A model generated the notes under the pieces. It was not told the origin of the DNA. It saw nothing but the letters and a program-made list of their open reading frames with translations, and ran no database searches. Positions 12,470-24,102 of a stretch of DNA of 64,000 nt are shown one piece after another. The position numbers and the translations under genes are program-made. Numbering within the stretch: position 1 is the stretch's first letter; the number at the start of each line of letters is the position of its first letter. This DNA is from Lutjanus erythropterus (taxonomy: Eukaryota > Chordata > Actinopteri > Lutjaniformes > Lutjanidae), in contig CM034610.1 of assembly GCA_020091685.1 (NCBI GenBank), positions 13,954,724 through 14,018,723 of the forward strand, read 5' to 3'.

Positions 12470-13225
12470 TTTAAGGTGATAGATGGGATTATTTGATGTG
12501 AACAGTCAGTGTGTCAGCTACAACAGATCCTAACATGCCCCCAGTTTGGACAAGCAAAGAGGAGTGGTCAGCAACAAAAGCTATTTTAACCACTTACAAA
12601 AAGGTCCACCAAAAAACAAAAATCTATCTGTGTAAGTGTACACTATATTTAGAGCATTTCCACTGCTTTTTCACTGCCATCAGACAGCATTTTCTAATGG
12701 GAAAATGCTGTTATACAAGCTAAACATCATTCTCTCCACACCAACCAAGCTCAATTACTGAAATCAGTAGTTTTATCTTGCAGAACAAGGGAGCTGCTGG
12801 TCCATCTGTCCATCTGATAGTTTAATTGTTAGACTCTAATAGTTCAGATTCACAGAAGACCCAATAAATCGAATAAACAAACAGATCGAAGCAGCAGTAT
12901 ACAACAGACTGTGAGGTAAAATGATTGATTTTACCTATGGAGTTCAGATGGTTTGGAGAGAATGTTATTTGGCTTATATAACAGCAGTTTCCCATCAGAA
13001 AAGGCTGTCTGCTGGCAAAGTAAAGTGGTGAAAATATTCAAGTATAGCGTACACAGATGTCATTAAATGGAAGTTTTTTTTAAGTGGCTAAAAATCTTTT
13101 TGTTGCTGAACCTGTCCACATCTCCCATCCTCTCGCTGCTTCTCCTAACTGGAGGCACGCAGACCATCATCTACCTTTGAAGTATCTTATACAACCCCAC
13201 ATCAAATAATCCATACTATCCCTTT
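12470..13225. mobile_element. Long-inverted-repeat MITE, copy 2 (near full length)
   Basis: About 750 bp with arms of roughly 260 bp in inverse orientation. Left arm (12470-12735) has GGGATTATTTGATGTG, CCACTTACAAAAAGGTCCACC and TTTTCTAATGGGAAAA; right arm (12955-13225) has TTTCCCATCAGAAAAGG, AAAATATTC, TTGTTGCTGAACCTGTCCAC and CATACTATCCCTTTG. The centre is shared with copies at 3220 and 50974. Non-coding. Confidence 0.75.
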
Positions 13226-13608
13226 GACCCGAGGCACGTCATGCTCTGACTTGACAGTTGGGCGCTCTGACATGATGGATGCTGGCTTGCTGACTGGTTG
13301 CGGAGACTGTCCGTGTCTTCAGTGGGTTTGGAGAAGAGAATTACTTTACAAATGACCCACTTTGGAAAATTGAGAGAGCTGCTAGAAGCAGGATCTGAAG
13401 TTTAATTATCCTCTGAGAAATTATGAATGTATTAAAAAACGCTGAATGTAGGTCACTTTTGAAACTGCTTTAAAGCAATCTCAAGGTTTCATATCCTTAT
13501 GAAGTGTTCAAATGAATGTTCTTGGTTCCCATGTTTTTTCTATTTATTCATAACTTCATGCGTTCATTCATTAATTCAACTGAGCTGTATTTATTATGTG
13601 ATTTCTCT

Positions 13609-14007
13609 TACACTGTGAAAAAGATACAGGAATTTGGTGGAATCAACTAATATTTTCACCTTAAATTAATGTAAATGTACAAATTTTATTTATTGAAGTT
13701 AATTAAAGTTACATTTTTTATGTTCAGAACTTAGAATAAGTTGAATTAGTGTACTGTCCAGAGTTCAATCAACTAGTTAAATTAAGTTCTTAAAGAAACT
13801 TGATCAGCATATTGTGTATTATGTTTGGTGAACGTAATATCTTAAGCTTACTGAACATGTTTTCTCAAGTACAACTTACAATTTAAAATAAAGTTTATTT
13901 CACTAGAAAACTATTTGTCTATTCAAATTCAGTCAACTTAAAAATTTAAGGCAGCCTAGACACAACCTTCTTTAAGTTAAAACAAATAGTTTACATTTAC
14001 AGTGTAA
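13609..14007. mobile_element. MITE with TTACACTGT termini
   Basis: Left end TTACACTGTGAAAAA and right end TTTACAGTGTAA are inverted repeats enclosing about 400 bp of AT-rich sequence with frequent AAGTT/AACTT blocks. Typical of a hAT-like fish MITE; no clean target duplication was seen. Confidence 0.6.
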
Positions 14008-14654
14008 TACCCTATGTTTTGAACATCTGGGACACTACAGTTTTTGTAGTGAAGTTCCTTTTTGAAGCGTTATACCACAGCCTACTGTAGGGTTTGCTTT
14101 CACATGAAATCTATAAATGTTTCCATTCTTTTAAAAAACACCTCATCCATCCATAAGATGAAAGCTATCTCTGCCAGCAGGCTACAGCTGCAGGACTCAC
14201 CGCGACAGTTTCACCTCTCCGGTGAAGGAACAGTGTTTGATTTATAGCTAGCTGCTGTGTGCTCTCCATCAGACGAGGCAAATATCAAAGGAGCAAAGCA
14301 TCTTTAGGAAGTTTGAAAGGAAAAAGACATGGGACACGTGTGACACATCTAAGGAGACTTTAGTCTAAGCTTTCCAGCCTGAGACACTTCTCTGATCAGT
14401 AGTTCCAGAGGCAGATACATTATAAATTAAAAGGTCAGAGAAATAGTATATTGTTTCCCAGAAACCAAAAGCAATTTAATCTGGCCAGATAATGGATTAT
14501 TGCAACTGTGAAGACACAAAGTAATTAGTGGTGAATGAATAAAATTCTGTTGCTAAAGCTTTTTGTTTCCTACAACATAAGTCAGACAGAAACAGTCATT
14601 TCAGGATAAAAAGGAAGGCTTTGAGCAGCAATATCATAATTGTGTACTGAAGTG

Positions 14655-14760
14655 CATTTGGGGGAGATTTGGGGAGAATTTACTCAGGCTTTGTCAAAAT
14701 CGGATTAGTGATTTTCCAGAGATATTATGTGAACAAATGAACAAATAAACAAACAAAGGA
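14655..14760 (+). mobile_element. Possible LINE 3' tail
   Basis: CTTTGTCAAAATCGGATTAG followed by a GAGATATTATGTGAACAA stretch and an (AAACA)n-like tail is the style of certain fish LINE or Penelope 3' ends. Too short to assign. Confidence 0.3.
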
Positions 14761-14895
14761 GATGAAAGAATCGCACAGATGCAGTCGATTCTATAAAGTT
14801 CCCTGCTGCTGTTTTGGTAAACACGCATTCCCCGAGCAACAACAACTGAAGAATTGCTGCTGTTGTTCAGTTGTCAGCTTCCTTTTTATCTTTAC

Positions 14896-15077
14896 CTGCA
14901 GGTGGCAGAGTGCAGGCCTTCGGGTGGCTGGTGGCAGCGGGCGGGTTCTTCCTGCGAGGAGGACTCCCACCAATGAGATCAGAGTGGTGGACCCTGGGGA
15001 CTGTAGGAGACTGGGGGATGCTGGGAAGAGTACGGGACTTTGCCAGTAGGGGTCTCTGCAGCTTCCTTTCCAACGAC
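14896..15077 (-). CDS. Coding exon 2 (common exon) of unidentified minus-strand gene
   Basis: Exon of 182 nt between acceptor ...CTGTGCTGTCTAACCAG and donor CAG|GTAAAG. It supplies 1 nt to the incoming split codon, then 60 codons, then 1 nt (phase 2 in, phase 1 out). The peptide starts SLERKLQRPLLAKSRTLPSI, continues PQSPTVPRVHHSDLIGGSPP and ends RRKNPPAATSHPKACTLPPA: Pro-rich, with Ser-Pro and basic Ser sites, SH3-ligand-like PxxP spacing and no folded domain. The outgoing phase fits exon 8094-7856 exactly (Gly codon split G|GG). The incoming phase fits the first exon at 26284 (AG|G, Arg) and also candidate first exons at 48786 (GA|G, Glu) and 20215 (GG|G, Gly). I cannot name the protein. 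Confidence 0.8.
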
Positions 15078-15499
15078 CTGGTTAGACAGCACAGATAAGT
15101 CAATTACATGCCAAAAAATCCCATTCTATGTCAGCATGAAAAGATTATAAAAAAGCTATAAAAATAGATGTCTATCATTTCCATGCATGCTCATGTTTAG
15201 ATTGTTTGATGTGGAGTTGTATAAGGCATTTAAAATAATAATCAGTGTATTATCAACAGTACATAAACCACAGTAATATATAAGAAGTTCAAGCAGAATG
15301 TAACAACAAAAGGATGCAATACAACAAACTAATATCGCCACCTCAACCAGAGGCACTCGGTTGAGTGCAAGAAGAGCCAAATATCTCACAAGACGAGCTC
15401 AAAAACTGTTGTGAGTCCTTTATCACCAAGAACATTGTTAAAACAGAAGTATGCTGACTACTGTGACATTATTTTAGGGCCATATTGCTCAGACTCACT

Positions 15500-15825
15500 G
15501 CAGTGTTTTAAAAGGTTGGTTGAGATTCACTGAAGTCACACAATAAAACAAGCAAACAAACCAATCAAGGCAGGGGGAGACCTGCAACGTCCACGTTCTG
15601 TGATGTAAAATGACTGTTTTTGCCAAAAATATTCTAAATATAGCATACACTTAATTTGATATAGATTTTTTTTGGTGGGTCTTCTTAAAGTGGCTGAAAT
15701 ACATTTTGCTGCTGATCCTGTCCACACTGGGAGGGTGTCGACCGCCATCTACTGTAGGTAATACAGTGGATATGGATAAGTACCTCATACAACCCTGCTT
15801 CAAATGATCCCAACTATCCTTTTAA
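15500..15825 (+). mobile_element. Long-inverted-repeat MITE, copy 3 (partial)
   Basis: Same centre and right-arm landmarks as copy 1: AAGTCACACAATAAAACAAG, AAATATTCTAAATATAGC, TTTGCTGCTGATCCTGTCC and the end CAACTATCCTTTTAAG. Left arm absent. Confidence 0.65.
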
Positions 15826-17048
15826 GTAGTTTTGAATGATGCTTTTGCTGTGAATGGCTTTCAGTCTACTGCATCTAATGAAAGCAGGCTATTGCACAAT
15901 GGCCAAAGTTCGATGCAGTGTTTCTAATGCAAGTCTCAGATACATTTTTGCACAGAGAGGACTATAGACTTTTAAGCGATCACTGAGCAATGCAACATCA
16001 GCACACGTGCCCATACACACACTGTTACACACACTGCTTACTGTTAGTGAGCAACAAGAGAGCAGCTGCACTGATCAATAGTGAAATTACTTCCACCTCA
16101 GCATAATCAAGCTGAAGGCCATTTGGAACACAACCAATGCAAATTGTTTTCTTTCATAGTGGTTGATACTCCAATGGGACATAATCAATAGCTACAATCA
16201 CAAGATCGGCTTAATAGAAAACTGGTGACAAGCTACAACACAGTATATGCATATATCAAAGATGTGATGCGTTGTAAGTGTTAAATAGCTATCTTATTTT
16301 ATAGACCTATGTTTAGAAGCGGCTTTTGCATGTAAATGCATCATCAAAGAAGACACAGATGGCTGTTTTTCCACTAAGTAACCCCCCTACTGCAGTGTCC
16401 TCCTGTCACAGCCGTACTTTGCTCAAACCTTTTAGGCAGGTAGCTGATACAAAACACAATTTCTAGATTTCCCAACATTACATCACATTACAACAGACGT
16501 GATTAATATTACATAAGCCGACGTCAGCTCTGATCAGCTTGATGTGATCAAATTCAGTAAAACGTGGGCAGCATTTCAGACATCAGAGTGAGCGTGAGCG
16601 AGAGTGGAGCATGTTTGACCTCCAGACTCTTGCATGACAAGCTTGGGAACAGAACATATGATCCCAGGCTAAAAATCAGCGGAGGACATGCAAGCTGAGC
16701 TCCCCGGGGCTGACACACTCTGATGTTTTTCAGTGAGCCGGGTTTTAGACTGCAATTTATTTTAGAATATAAATGCAGTTCGCTGGTATTAAGAGATGTA
16801 TTTGTCTCATTTTTATTTTGACAAAAGCATCAGTGGCAGATTAGGACACTGCATAAAAACAAAGTCATTCAGGTTAAAATACTGACAGAATAATGCATAT
16901 GACTGTACCAGTTCATGTGTGGAAGGATGCAGGTGTGTCTGAATTTTCTCCCTCTTTCATGTGCTAATGTTTTTGTTTTTCTTTATCACGATTTTTTTTT
17001 TTTACCTCAACACACTTTATTTTCCAAATTCAAACATGTTTTGCTCAT

Positions 17049-17912
17049 TTTAAAGGAACAGTTTAACATTTTGGGAAATGAAACAATAGCGATGGTTTTG
17101 CACGTTTGGGCCTGCAGTTTTATTTCTCTTACCATCCTGCCTTTCACACCTCTCACACATGCTCACTCATAGTTTCTCTGCTGTCATTTTCTGTGGCTGT
17201 CACCTGTGAAATCAGCTGTTCAATCAGCTGGTTACTTCTATCAAATAACACAGACACACCTTCACTGTTAACCTATCATCTTGCTGCAGTCTTTTTAATA
17301 AATTTCTCTCTAAGCCTCTGGTCTTTGCTGTGTGCCTCTACCTCTCCATCCCGGCCCAGTCTTCACAGATTCATCAGCTTCATCACTTTATCTGTCCCAG
17401 CACCACCACCAGAGTCTGGACTCCACGGAGAGATTTATCTGGGCACTGCTCAGGGCAGACACCCAATGATTACAAAATCTAACTGTAGACTGGAAGACTT
17501 TCTATCAAGATGAATTATCACATATCATCTGTATAATAAAGAATTGTCTTTACTTCATTCTCTTGTCTCTCCTGATTGGAATATACTCATTTATTTATTT
17601 ATTTTTGCCAAGATTTAGATGAGAAGATGATATGACTGATATGAAGCTGGAGGCAGGACACAATTAGCTTAGCAGCTTGTGTGTTTACTCTCTACAAAAC
17701 CAAAATGTAAAATCAACACGCTATGCTTTCACAGGAGAGTAGGAGTCTCCACTAGTTGCCTAGCAACCTAACAGTAATGACTAGACTCCAGTTTCCCCAT
17801 TCCTAGTCTTTATGCTAAGCTAAGCTAATATCTCCTAGTTCTACCCTCATAGTTAACAGACAGATATGAGAGTGATCTAACTTTCTACAAGAAGGAAAAT
17901 AAGGATATTCCT
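17049..17912 (+). mobile_element. Fish MITE (TTAAAGGAACAGTTTAAC type), apparently interrupted
   Basis: Left end TTTAAAGGAACAGTTTAACA with TTTTGGGAAAT lies at 17049-17080. The rest of the same element, from about 17578 (GCCAAGATTTAGATGAGAAG, TTAGCTTAGCAG, TTTATGCTAAGCTAAGC, ATTCCTTTAA), resumes about 490 bp later. The intervening 17085-17575 has no family I recognise. The right end abuts the next MITE at 17911. Confidence 0.55.
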
Positions 17913-18404
17913 TTAAAGGGACCGCTTACTCCAAAATCAAGAGCACATTTTTTTTATGCAGAAGGAAGTGTGCTCATGGAAAAGAGGCTCATGACAGCTC
18001 AGGACGTAAACATTAATTGTGTCCTCCTCGTCTAAGCTGTAATGTTGGCACCACTGAGCTCGCTACTGTGGTGATACGGTTCATGGGTGTAGTTCGGTAG
18101 AAAGAAAATAGTTCCTATGTGAAACTGTTCACAACAAGCTCTGTGGATTATCTTGAGTAACCATGTGATGATTTCTAGTAAGAGATCTCATTGTTGAGTT
18201 TTTCAAATTAAGTTTTTTGGTGCTTTAAGCACCACAAGCCGAGTGCCATCTAGTTCCATTACATTCGAGAGGAGGCAAACAACTCTACAGCAAATTTCTC
18301 TAAAACTCGTTAACTTACAGCAAACAACCTAGATAGATAAATAGCACTACAGGTAGGAAGAAAAATATGTGTTTTTGATTTTGAGGTGAACTATCCCTTT
18401 AAAG
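17911..18404. mobile_element. MITE with 30-bp terminal inverted repeats
   Basis: Left CTTTAAAGGGACCGCTTACT...AAAATCAA and right TTGATTTTGAGGTGAACTAT CCCTTTAAAG are inverted over about 30 bp with few mismatches. 494 bp, non-coding. It belongs to the same terminus class as 11166. Confidence 0.75.
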
Positions 18405-19294
18405 GTGACTTTTAGAAACCTTTCATTTTGCTAAAAAACAATATATAATGGTATATAAATATTTCATATGTGAAAAAGTGGCCACGGTACTGGCAAATGT
18501 GGCAAAACAAATGAACTTATCACCCAGTGAGCATATATCATCAAATATCATCACCATTAGCTGATGTAATCCACACAATTATACATCCTTTTATCTGAGC
18601 ATGAGAGCATATCTAATCCATTAAATGCTTGACTTTACAATAGAAGATTATTCAGCATTAGTTAATTAATGGGAGAATTAAATGCTGCAGCATCATTCAG
18701 TTGTATACATTATACAGTGAACAACAACCTTTTTAGTGCCAGCTTGTTTTCACTCTTGAGTAAAACTCTAAACACGTTTGAGTGAAATTCTTCAGCTCTC
18801 TTTCAACTCCCCTGGATGTCTGGCTCAGGATGTATTTTCAGGCTTCGGGCTATTTATCACCAGGGAGCTATCAGGTAAACCGACAGCCAGTTCTAAGTCA
18901 GCACATCTGCAGGCTGGAGAAGTAAAGCACTGACATACAGTATGCCTGCTGTCAGCTCGTAAACGACTCCCCTGATAGAGGAGGTGGGTGTTGCAGTTGT
19001 GAATATTTGACCTGGGATCACTGAATCCCTGAATGAGATTCAAAGCAGAGACATGGAGTACCCGGGCCAGACTGATGATGAATAATGCTTTTGTATTGCC
19101 GAATATCAGAGGGAGAGCTGATAGTGGCATACTGAAGCACACACACACACACTTTGATGATAATAGAAACAGGCAGGTCTCTCACTCCTCAGCAATCCAT
19201 ACTGACTTGCATGAAAAAGCATTTGCCTGAAGCAAACACACACATATACACACATACAGTTGGCATAAGATGAAATAACTCAGGGTCCACTGGT

Positions 19295-19296
<2 letters not shown>

Positions 19297-19334
<38 letters not shown>
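19297..19334. repeat. (CA)n microsatellite
   Basis: About 19 CA units with a CG-containing tail; a shorter CA run lies at 19138-19152. Confidence 0.9.
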
Positions 19335-19339
<5 letters not shown>

Positions 19340-19469
19340 AACACAGTTGGTGGCCTCCCACCAGCACATCATGATGATAACACACTGGGCTGAACAGCCG
19401 GCCCAGGCCACTTGGACAATTTGGGCCTCACTCATCCTACAAACCTGTTGCTAAGCGACTACAAAAACA

Positions 19470-19560
19470 AGGGGAGAGGAGAGGAGAAAAGAGGAGAAAC
19501 AGAGGAGCAGAAAGGAGAGCAGACAGAAGGAGAGGAGAGGAGAAGAGAGGAGCAAAGCGG
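19470..19560. repeat. Purine-rich (GGAGA)n low-complexity tract
   Basis: Degenerate GAGGAG/GGAGAG repeats, almost all purines on the plus strand. Confidence 0.8.
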
Positions 19561-20214
19561 AAAGGCTAATTTGCGCTTCCCAGCAGCAATCTGCATTTTC
19601 ACAAAAACAATGTCTTGCCCCAAGTTGTAAACATCAAGTGTACGACATGTTTTCTGTTGCCAAATTTATTATCTCTGGTGCTGGGAAACAAGGGAAACAA
19701 CACACTGTCTTTGTCAGAGTCTGTGTGTGCAAAAGCGTTATGTGTGAGACAATAAAACACAACAATGAATGAACAGCAATAGTGAGAAACAATGAGATAC
19801 TTAGTAGTAGGACGAGGAGAGGGACAACAGAAGAATTATAGGATGATATTGTGACGGTAACCAGTGAAAATACACTCTGTGCCACCCATATTAAAACAGG
19901 TTTGCATCCTGGACGAGCCCCCATTTTTCACAAACCGGCTCAAGAAATGTAGTAAGGAGTCCACTTTAAGGTTGCCAAAAGTATTGACACTTCTACTATA
20001 ACAATTTTCCAAAATCAGATTGTTAAAAAAAAAGAAGAAAAAGTTTAAAAGCTATATTTAAATGTTCGTTTAAGACCTCAGTTCAGTTAAGTCTTTATTG
20101 CCCTGCCTGAAATTTGACTTGCAGCAAAACTGCCTGCTGACGTTGGCCAGGACGTGCTCCGAGACAGTGGGAGGGGCATCACAGTGAAAATACACCCTGT
20201 GTGACAATACTTAC

Positions 20215-20252
20215 CCAAACAGGAAAACATGTTTGTTGGAGGAATCCCACAT
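20215..20252 (-). CDS. Weak candidate alternative first coding exon
   Basis: An ATG (minus strand, 20252-20250) opens 12 codons, MWDSSNKHVFLF, ending GG before a very strong donor GTAAGTATT at 20214. An in-frame TGA lies immediately before the ATG. The phase (2 nt over) would splice in frame to the common exon at 15077, giving a Gly then SLERKLQ. The context of this ATG is weak (T at -3). A second frame across 20370-20215 is also open (RSSDSDGLLSNVNQVQNEKE...), so the block might instead be an internal exon of something else. Evidence is only the donor and the phase. Confidence 0.2.
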
Positions 20253-21259
20253 TCAAGCGTTCTGCACATGCTTTTGAGCGCTCGTCCTCTGGCCTCCTTC
20301 TCGTTCTGTACTTGATTGACATTGGACAGAAGACCGTCAGAGTCAGAAGATCTTGCAAAAGCTTCTGCTCTTTTTCTTGCTGCCGGCAAAAGCACGCATT
20401 GCTCTCACTTCCACAAGAACAGGTTTTAGTGTAACAGATGTACAGCAATTTGTATTAGTGACCTATTTTACTGCTAAAAGTAGCACATGCAACCCCTTGA
20501 CTGTGAAACTGCGACTGCTGAAGTAATTTCCCATCCCTGACACTAAAACCTATTTCTGAACAGTTGAGTAGAGTGACTCACGGCGAGTTTATGCTCTCAA
20601 CCTTCGCTCAAGCAGCTGTACAACTTGATGAATACTGCATGATGGTGAATGGCACTGTTGTTGAATGCAGCTGTAGTGAGAACTATCCATGGTGCTGAAT
20701 CTAGTTGCACACACAAGTACATGCACATCCTCGTGAAACTATCTTTGGTAGAAGAGACAGAAGATTTCAGTCCTTTTATTAACTAATTTTAAGATTTAAC
20801 ACGGGCTGAAACAATTCAGACTAATGAGCACTATATATCTGTATAAAAATCTTTTTCTAAATCCAATCTCGCTCTGCTACATCAGCACTAATGAATGTTC
20901 CATTTATTAATGTAATGTTCTTCTGAAGCCAGTTAAAAAGCACATGGTTACTCATTCATAAGCCAAACTTACTGCTTGGCACTGAGCCATTCATTAAAAG
21001 TCTTATTCAGTAAATATTAATGTATTCTCACTGTTTGAGCGTGAATGTGTGCTCTCTTCTCTCTCTCTTTAAACTTCTTTTGTCTTTCCTCCAGATCATT
21101 TCCAGCCACTTCCTTGGATCTCTTTCTCTATTTTAACCTTCTTTCTCCCACACTCTACCCTTTCTGAGACATCACCTCCTCCACCATGACGGAGATTCAA
21201 AAAGTTGTACTGTACAGATGAAACTGACCCATGATAGCAGCCTTTATATACTTAAGAGA

Positions 21260-21634
21260 AATATAAACGCAACACTTGTGTGGTCACGAACTTTGTGAAT
21301 GCCTGACCTGCACCATAAATGTGTCCTATGTGTGACATTAAAAAAAATCAGCTAATAACATGCAATTTCTCTTCATTATATCACACTGACTTTCTTATGG
21401 TGTCATCTACTTCATATGAAATTATGAATGGCACATCTTTTCTTGCCACAAATGCCAGTGAGACGTTGCTGCCATCCTTTCAAAATTACACCAGTTTATG
21501 ATGAGTGATGAGATATTTTGACGTAGAAGCAATAAACCTTATAAACCTTGCATGCACAGACAAAGTTTTGGCTATTTTACTTTAACTCATGAAAAAAGGG
21601 AGCAAAACAAAGTGTTGCGTTCATATTTTTGTTG
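21260..21634. mobile_element. Non-autonomous Tc1-type element
   Basis: Left ATATAAACGCAACACTTGTG and right AAAGTGTTGCGTTCATATTT are inverted and equal to the termini of the fish Tc1 family whose longer decayed copy lies at 32335-33800. The right subterminal CATGAAAAAAGGGAGCAAAAC is also shared. About 375 bp, no transposase. Confidence 0.7.
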
Positions 21635-24088
21635 ACTGAGGAGGGAAGAGAGACAGTTCTCCGGACGTTGGGAGAAACAGGACTGACCCCATGAGGCAAG
21701 ACAGATTAACCTGTGTCTTTATCCTTCAGTGATTCAGTAGATGCTGGTCAAGGAGTCACTGGACTGAATAGATTGAATGAAGCAGCTCTGAGCAGCTTAA
21801 GTGGCGGGCAGGAACAAAAGGCCAGTCACTGAGGGCTCACAGATTCATTCCTCTACATTACAGAATGATGGACATGAACGTGTTCATTACATTACTGATT
21901 CGTCATCACTCATCATCCATTATGGGCTGACCGGTTTGTCACCATTCATTACAGCTGCATCTCAGTGAGGGCACAGTTAGTGCCTACCCTCTGCAGAAAA
22001 GAAAAGTGCTGAAACAACAGTATTTCTCTTCTGGGAGTAAATTAGCATGTTATCTATAATCACGCTCCTTTACAGTAAAACTGAATGGCATGAAAGGATG
22101 TGAATGAAGCTATGTAAAAACAGTCAACACAAAAACTTATCAAACTAACAGTAATGACCAAGGTGACATATCTTCTAGCATTTTAATAGCATTTAGGGTG
22201 TAATTGTGTGGTTTTATTGCAGCAGAGATAAAGAATTGAAGGTTAATATGAGCTCAAGTTCTAATTTAAATGTCAGAAATATCTGAATGAAAACTGGCAG
22301 AATGGAAGTGGATGCATGACAGGTTTTAAGGACAATGGGGGCGGGGATACTGTACAGTATGAGGTCTTGGTGATTCTAAATTTAGATGCAAGGTCAATAA
22401 TTAGTCTCAGTAGAAGGTGGCAGGTGATATGGCTACTTTTGAGACAATACTGGAACATTATTGAGTCCATGAACCAGCTCCCCATTCAGTCAGGCTCTTT
22501 CTCTGCACAATACATGCATATAAGGATCTCAGAGAAACATGAATCTCTAAACTGGTGACTTTTTTTGCACTTTTCCTGCTGCTTCCTTTCAATCAGAGAC
22601 AAAGGAAGACAGAGCTCAGCTGCCCTGGTCCAAAATCTACAAACAGACTCGTCGCAACTGTAATACCCAAACCCCCTCTGGCTCCTTCTCAGTGGACGTC
22701 ACAGTACAGAGAGGACAGACATGAGAGAAAAAGGGGTGACGGAGAGGTGAGGAGAATAATCTTTTTTTTTTTTTAAAAATACCAAACAAGAAAGACTGAG
22801 GTCTGAAGAGAGAAAAGACGGGAGGAGATGGAGGGGCGTAGGAAGAGAGAAAGAGACAGTGAGTGGGAGAGACGGAGACAAAGACACTGTGGGGATGAGA
22901 GAGATGCTGGATTTGTAATAGCAGGGAATCTGAGAGCTTTTTTTGTACCACACGTCCACCCACGTTAACACTTGTGCTGTGAGTGAATGATATGCGACTT
23001 GATGGACATTATTTCAAAAAGTCTAGAGAGTAGAGGTAGAGGTGGGAGTTTGTTACACTGTTCTGATTGGTACTTTCATCCTGGTTATATAATTTCACAT
23101 CACCTCACATCACCTAATGAGTTCTTGTTAGATTAGGGTTTTTGCAGGTATTAACCTTCAAAAGCCCTTATCTAGTTTAGAAGAACACTGTTACCAGTAG
23201 TAAGAACTGCAAAAAACAGAAACACTTTAAGCTTGCCTCCAAAGGGTTTTTTTTCCCCCTCGGGGGCCCTACTTCAACAGCAAGCAAAGCAAATTTAATT
23301 TTCTTTCTGGATTTAGGACGCTGATATCAGTGCTATAATGCAAAGCAAGAGTTAGAACTCAGCAAAGCCACATAAATTAAGCTTTTTGCAGGGTGTGAAC
23401 AGCTTCTGGGTGACAAAATTATCTGGGTACAGGCTATAAAAAGTGTTGCAATGGAAGCAAAAATTCAGAATCCACCTGAGAAATCGTGAATCACCTACTG
23501 CCAGATTATTCCAGATCCTCCAAATTTATATACACAGAAACAGCAAAACCACAGAGGAAATTTACACTAAGAAACAATCATATTCAATTTCAGAGGTCAC
23601 AGTGATTCAGAAATGTAGGTTCGGGTCACAAAGAGACAGGAGATCCAAAATGTTGTCATGAGGGCTGCCTCCTAATTACTTACTTAACTTAACGCTCACT
23701 TATGCTCTATGTTAGCTACACATACGGACGGAGCCTTCTGTCTGTACTCTACATTCATTTCATCCGTAGTTCTGCACATTTTCCGAATGTTTACGGACAC
23801 GGAGAAAACACAGCAGTACCTGCGTTAGTCATGGGAGCAGTGTCATCAGTAGTTCAGGTGAAACATGACTACAGGACACAGCGAAGAAGTTTTAAAAATC
23901 CAATAGCACTGTGAATGATGTTTGCCGTCAATTAGGCAGTGAAATATGTCTTTATCCACATATCATGATGTATTTAATAGCGCGCAGAAGACCTAAAGAG
24001 GTACATCATTACAACCTCATCCCGCATTGTCATGTTTGTTGCTGTCAGAAAATTCTGACTTCTTCTTTTTGGGGTTTGACTCTGAGCA

Positions 24089-24102
24089 GTGCCCTCTAGT
24101 GG
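24089..24102 (-). promoter_or_regulatory. CTCF-like core motif
   Basis: Minus strand reads CCACTAGAGGGCAC, a match to the CTCF core CCACTAGRGGGCR. Occupancy is unknown. Confidence 0.35.

Larger units (their letters stand above)
8095..14895 (-). other. Intron between coding exons 2 and 3
   Basis: 6.8 kb intron, GTAAAG at its 5' end (14895) and CTCCAG at its 3' end (8095). It holds MITEs (9230, 11166, 12470, 13609), a fold-back (9800-10009), a GA microsatellite and a probable LINE tail; the rest shows nothing I can name. Confidence 0.75.

Noticed and set aside
14867-15103. Plus-strand open frames across the common exon
   Set aside because: Shadow of the minus-strand exon, whose splice sites and phases are consistent with its neighbours.
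17106-17513. 135-codon plus-strand open frame
   Set aside because: Ser/Leu-rich translation of CT-rich DNA within a repeat-derived segment; no splice borders or domain.
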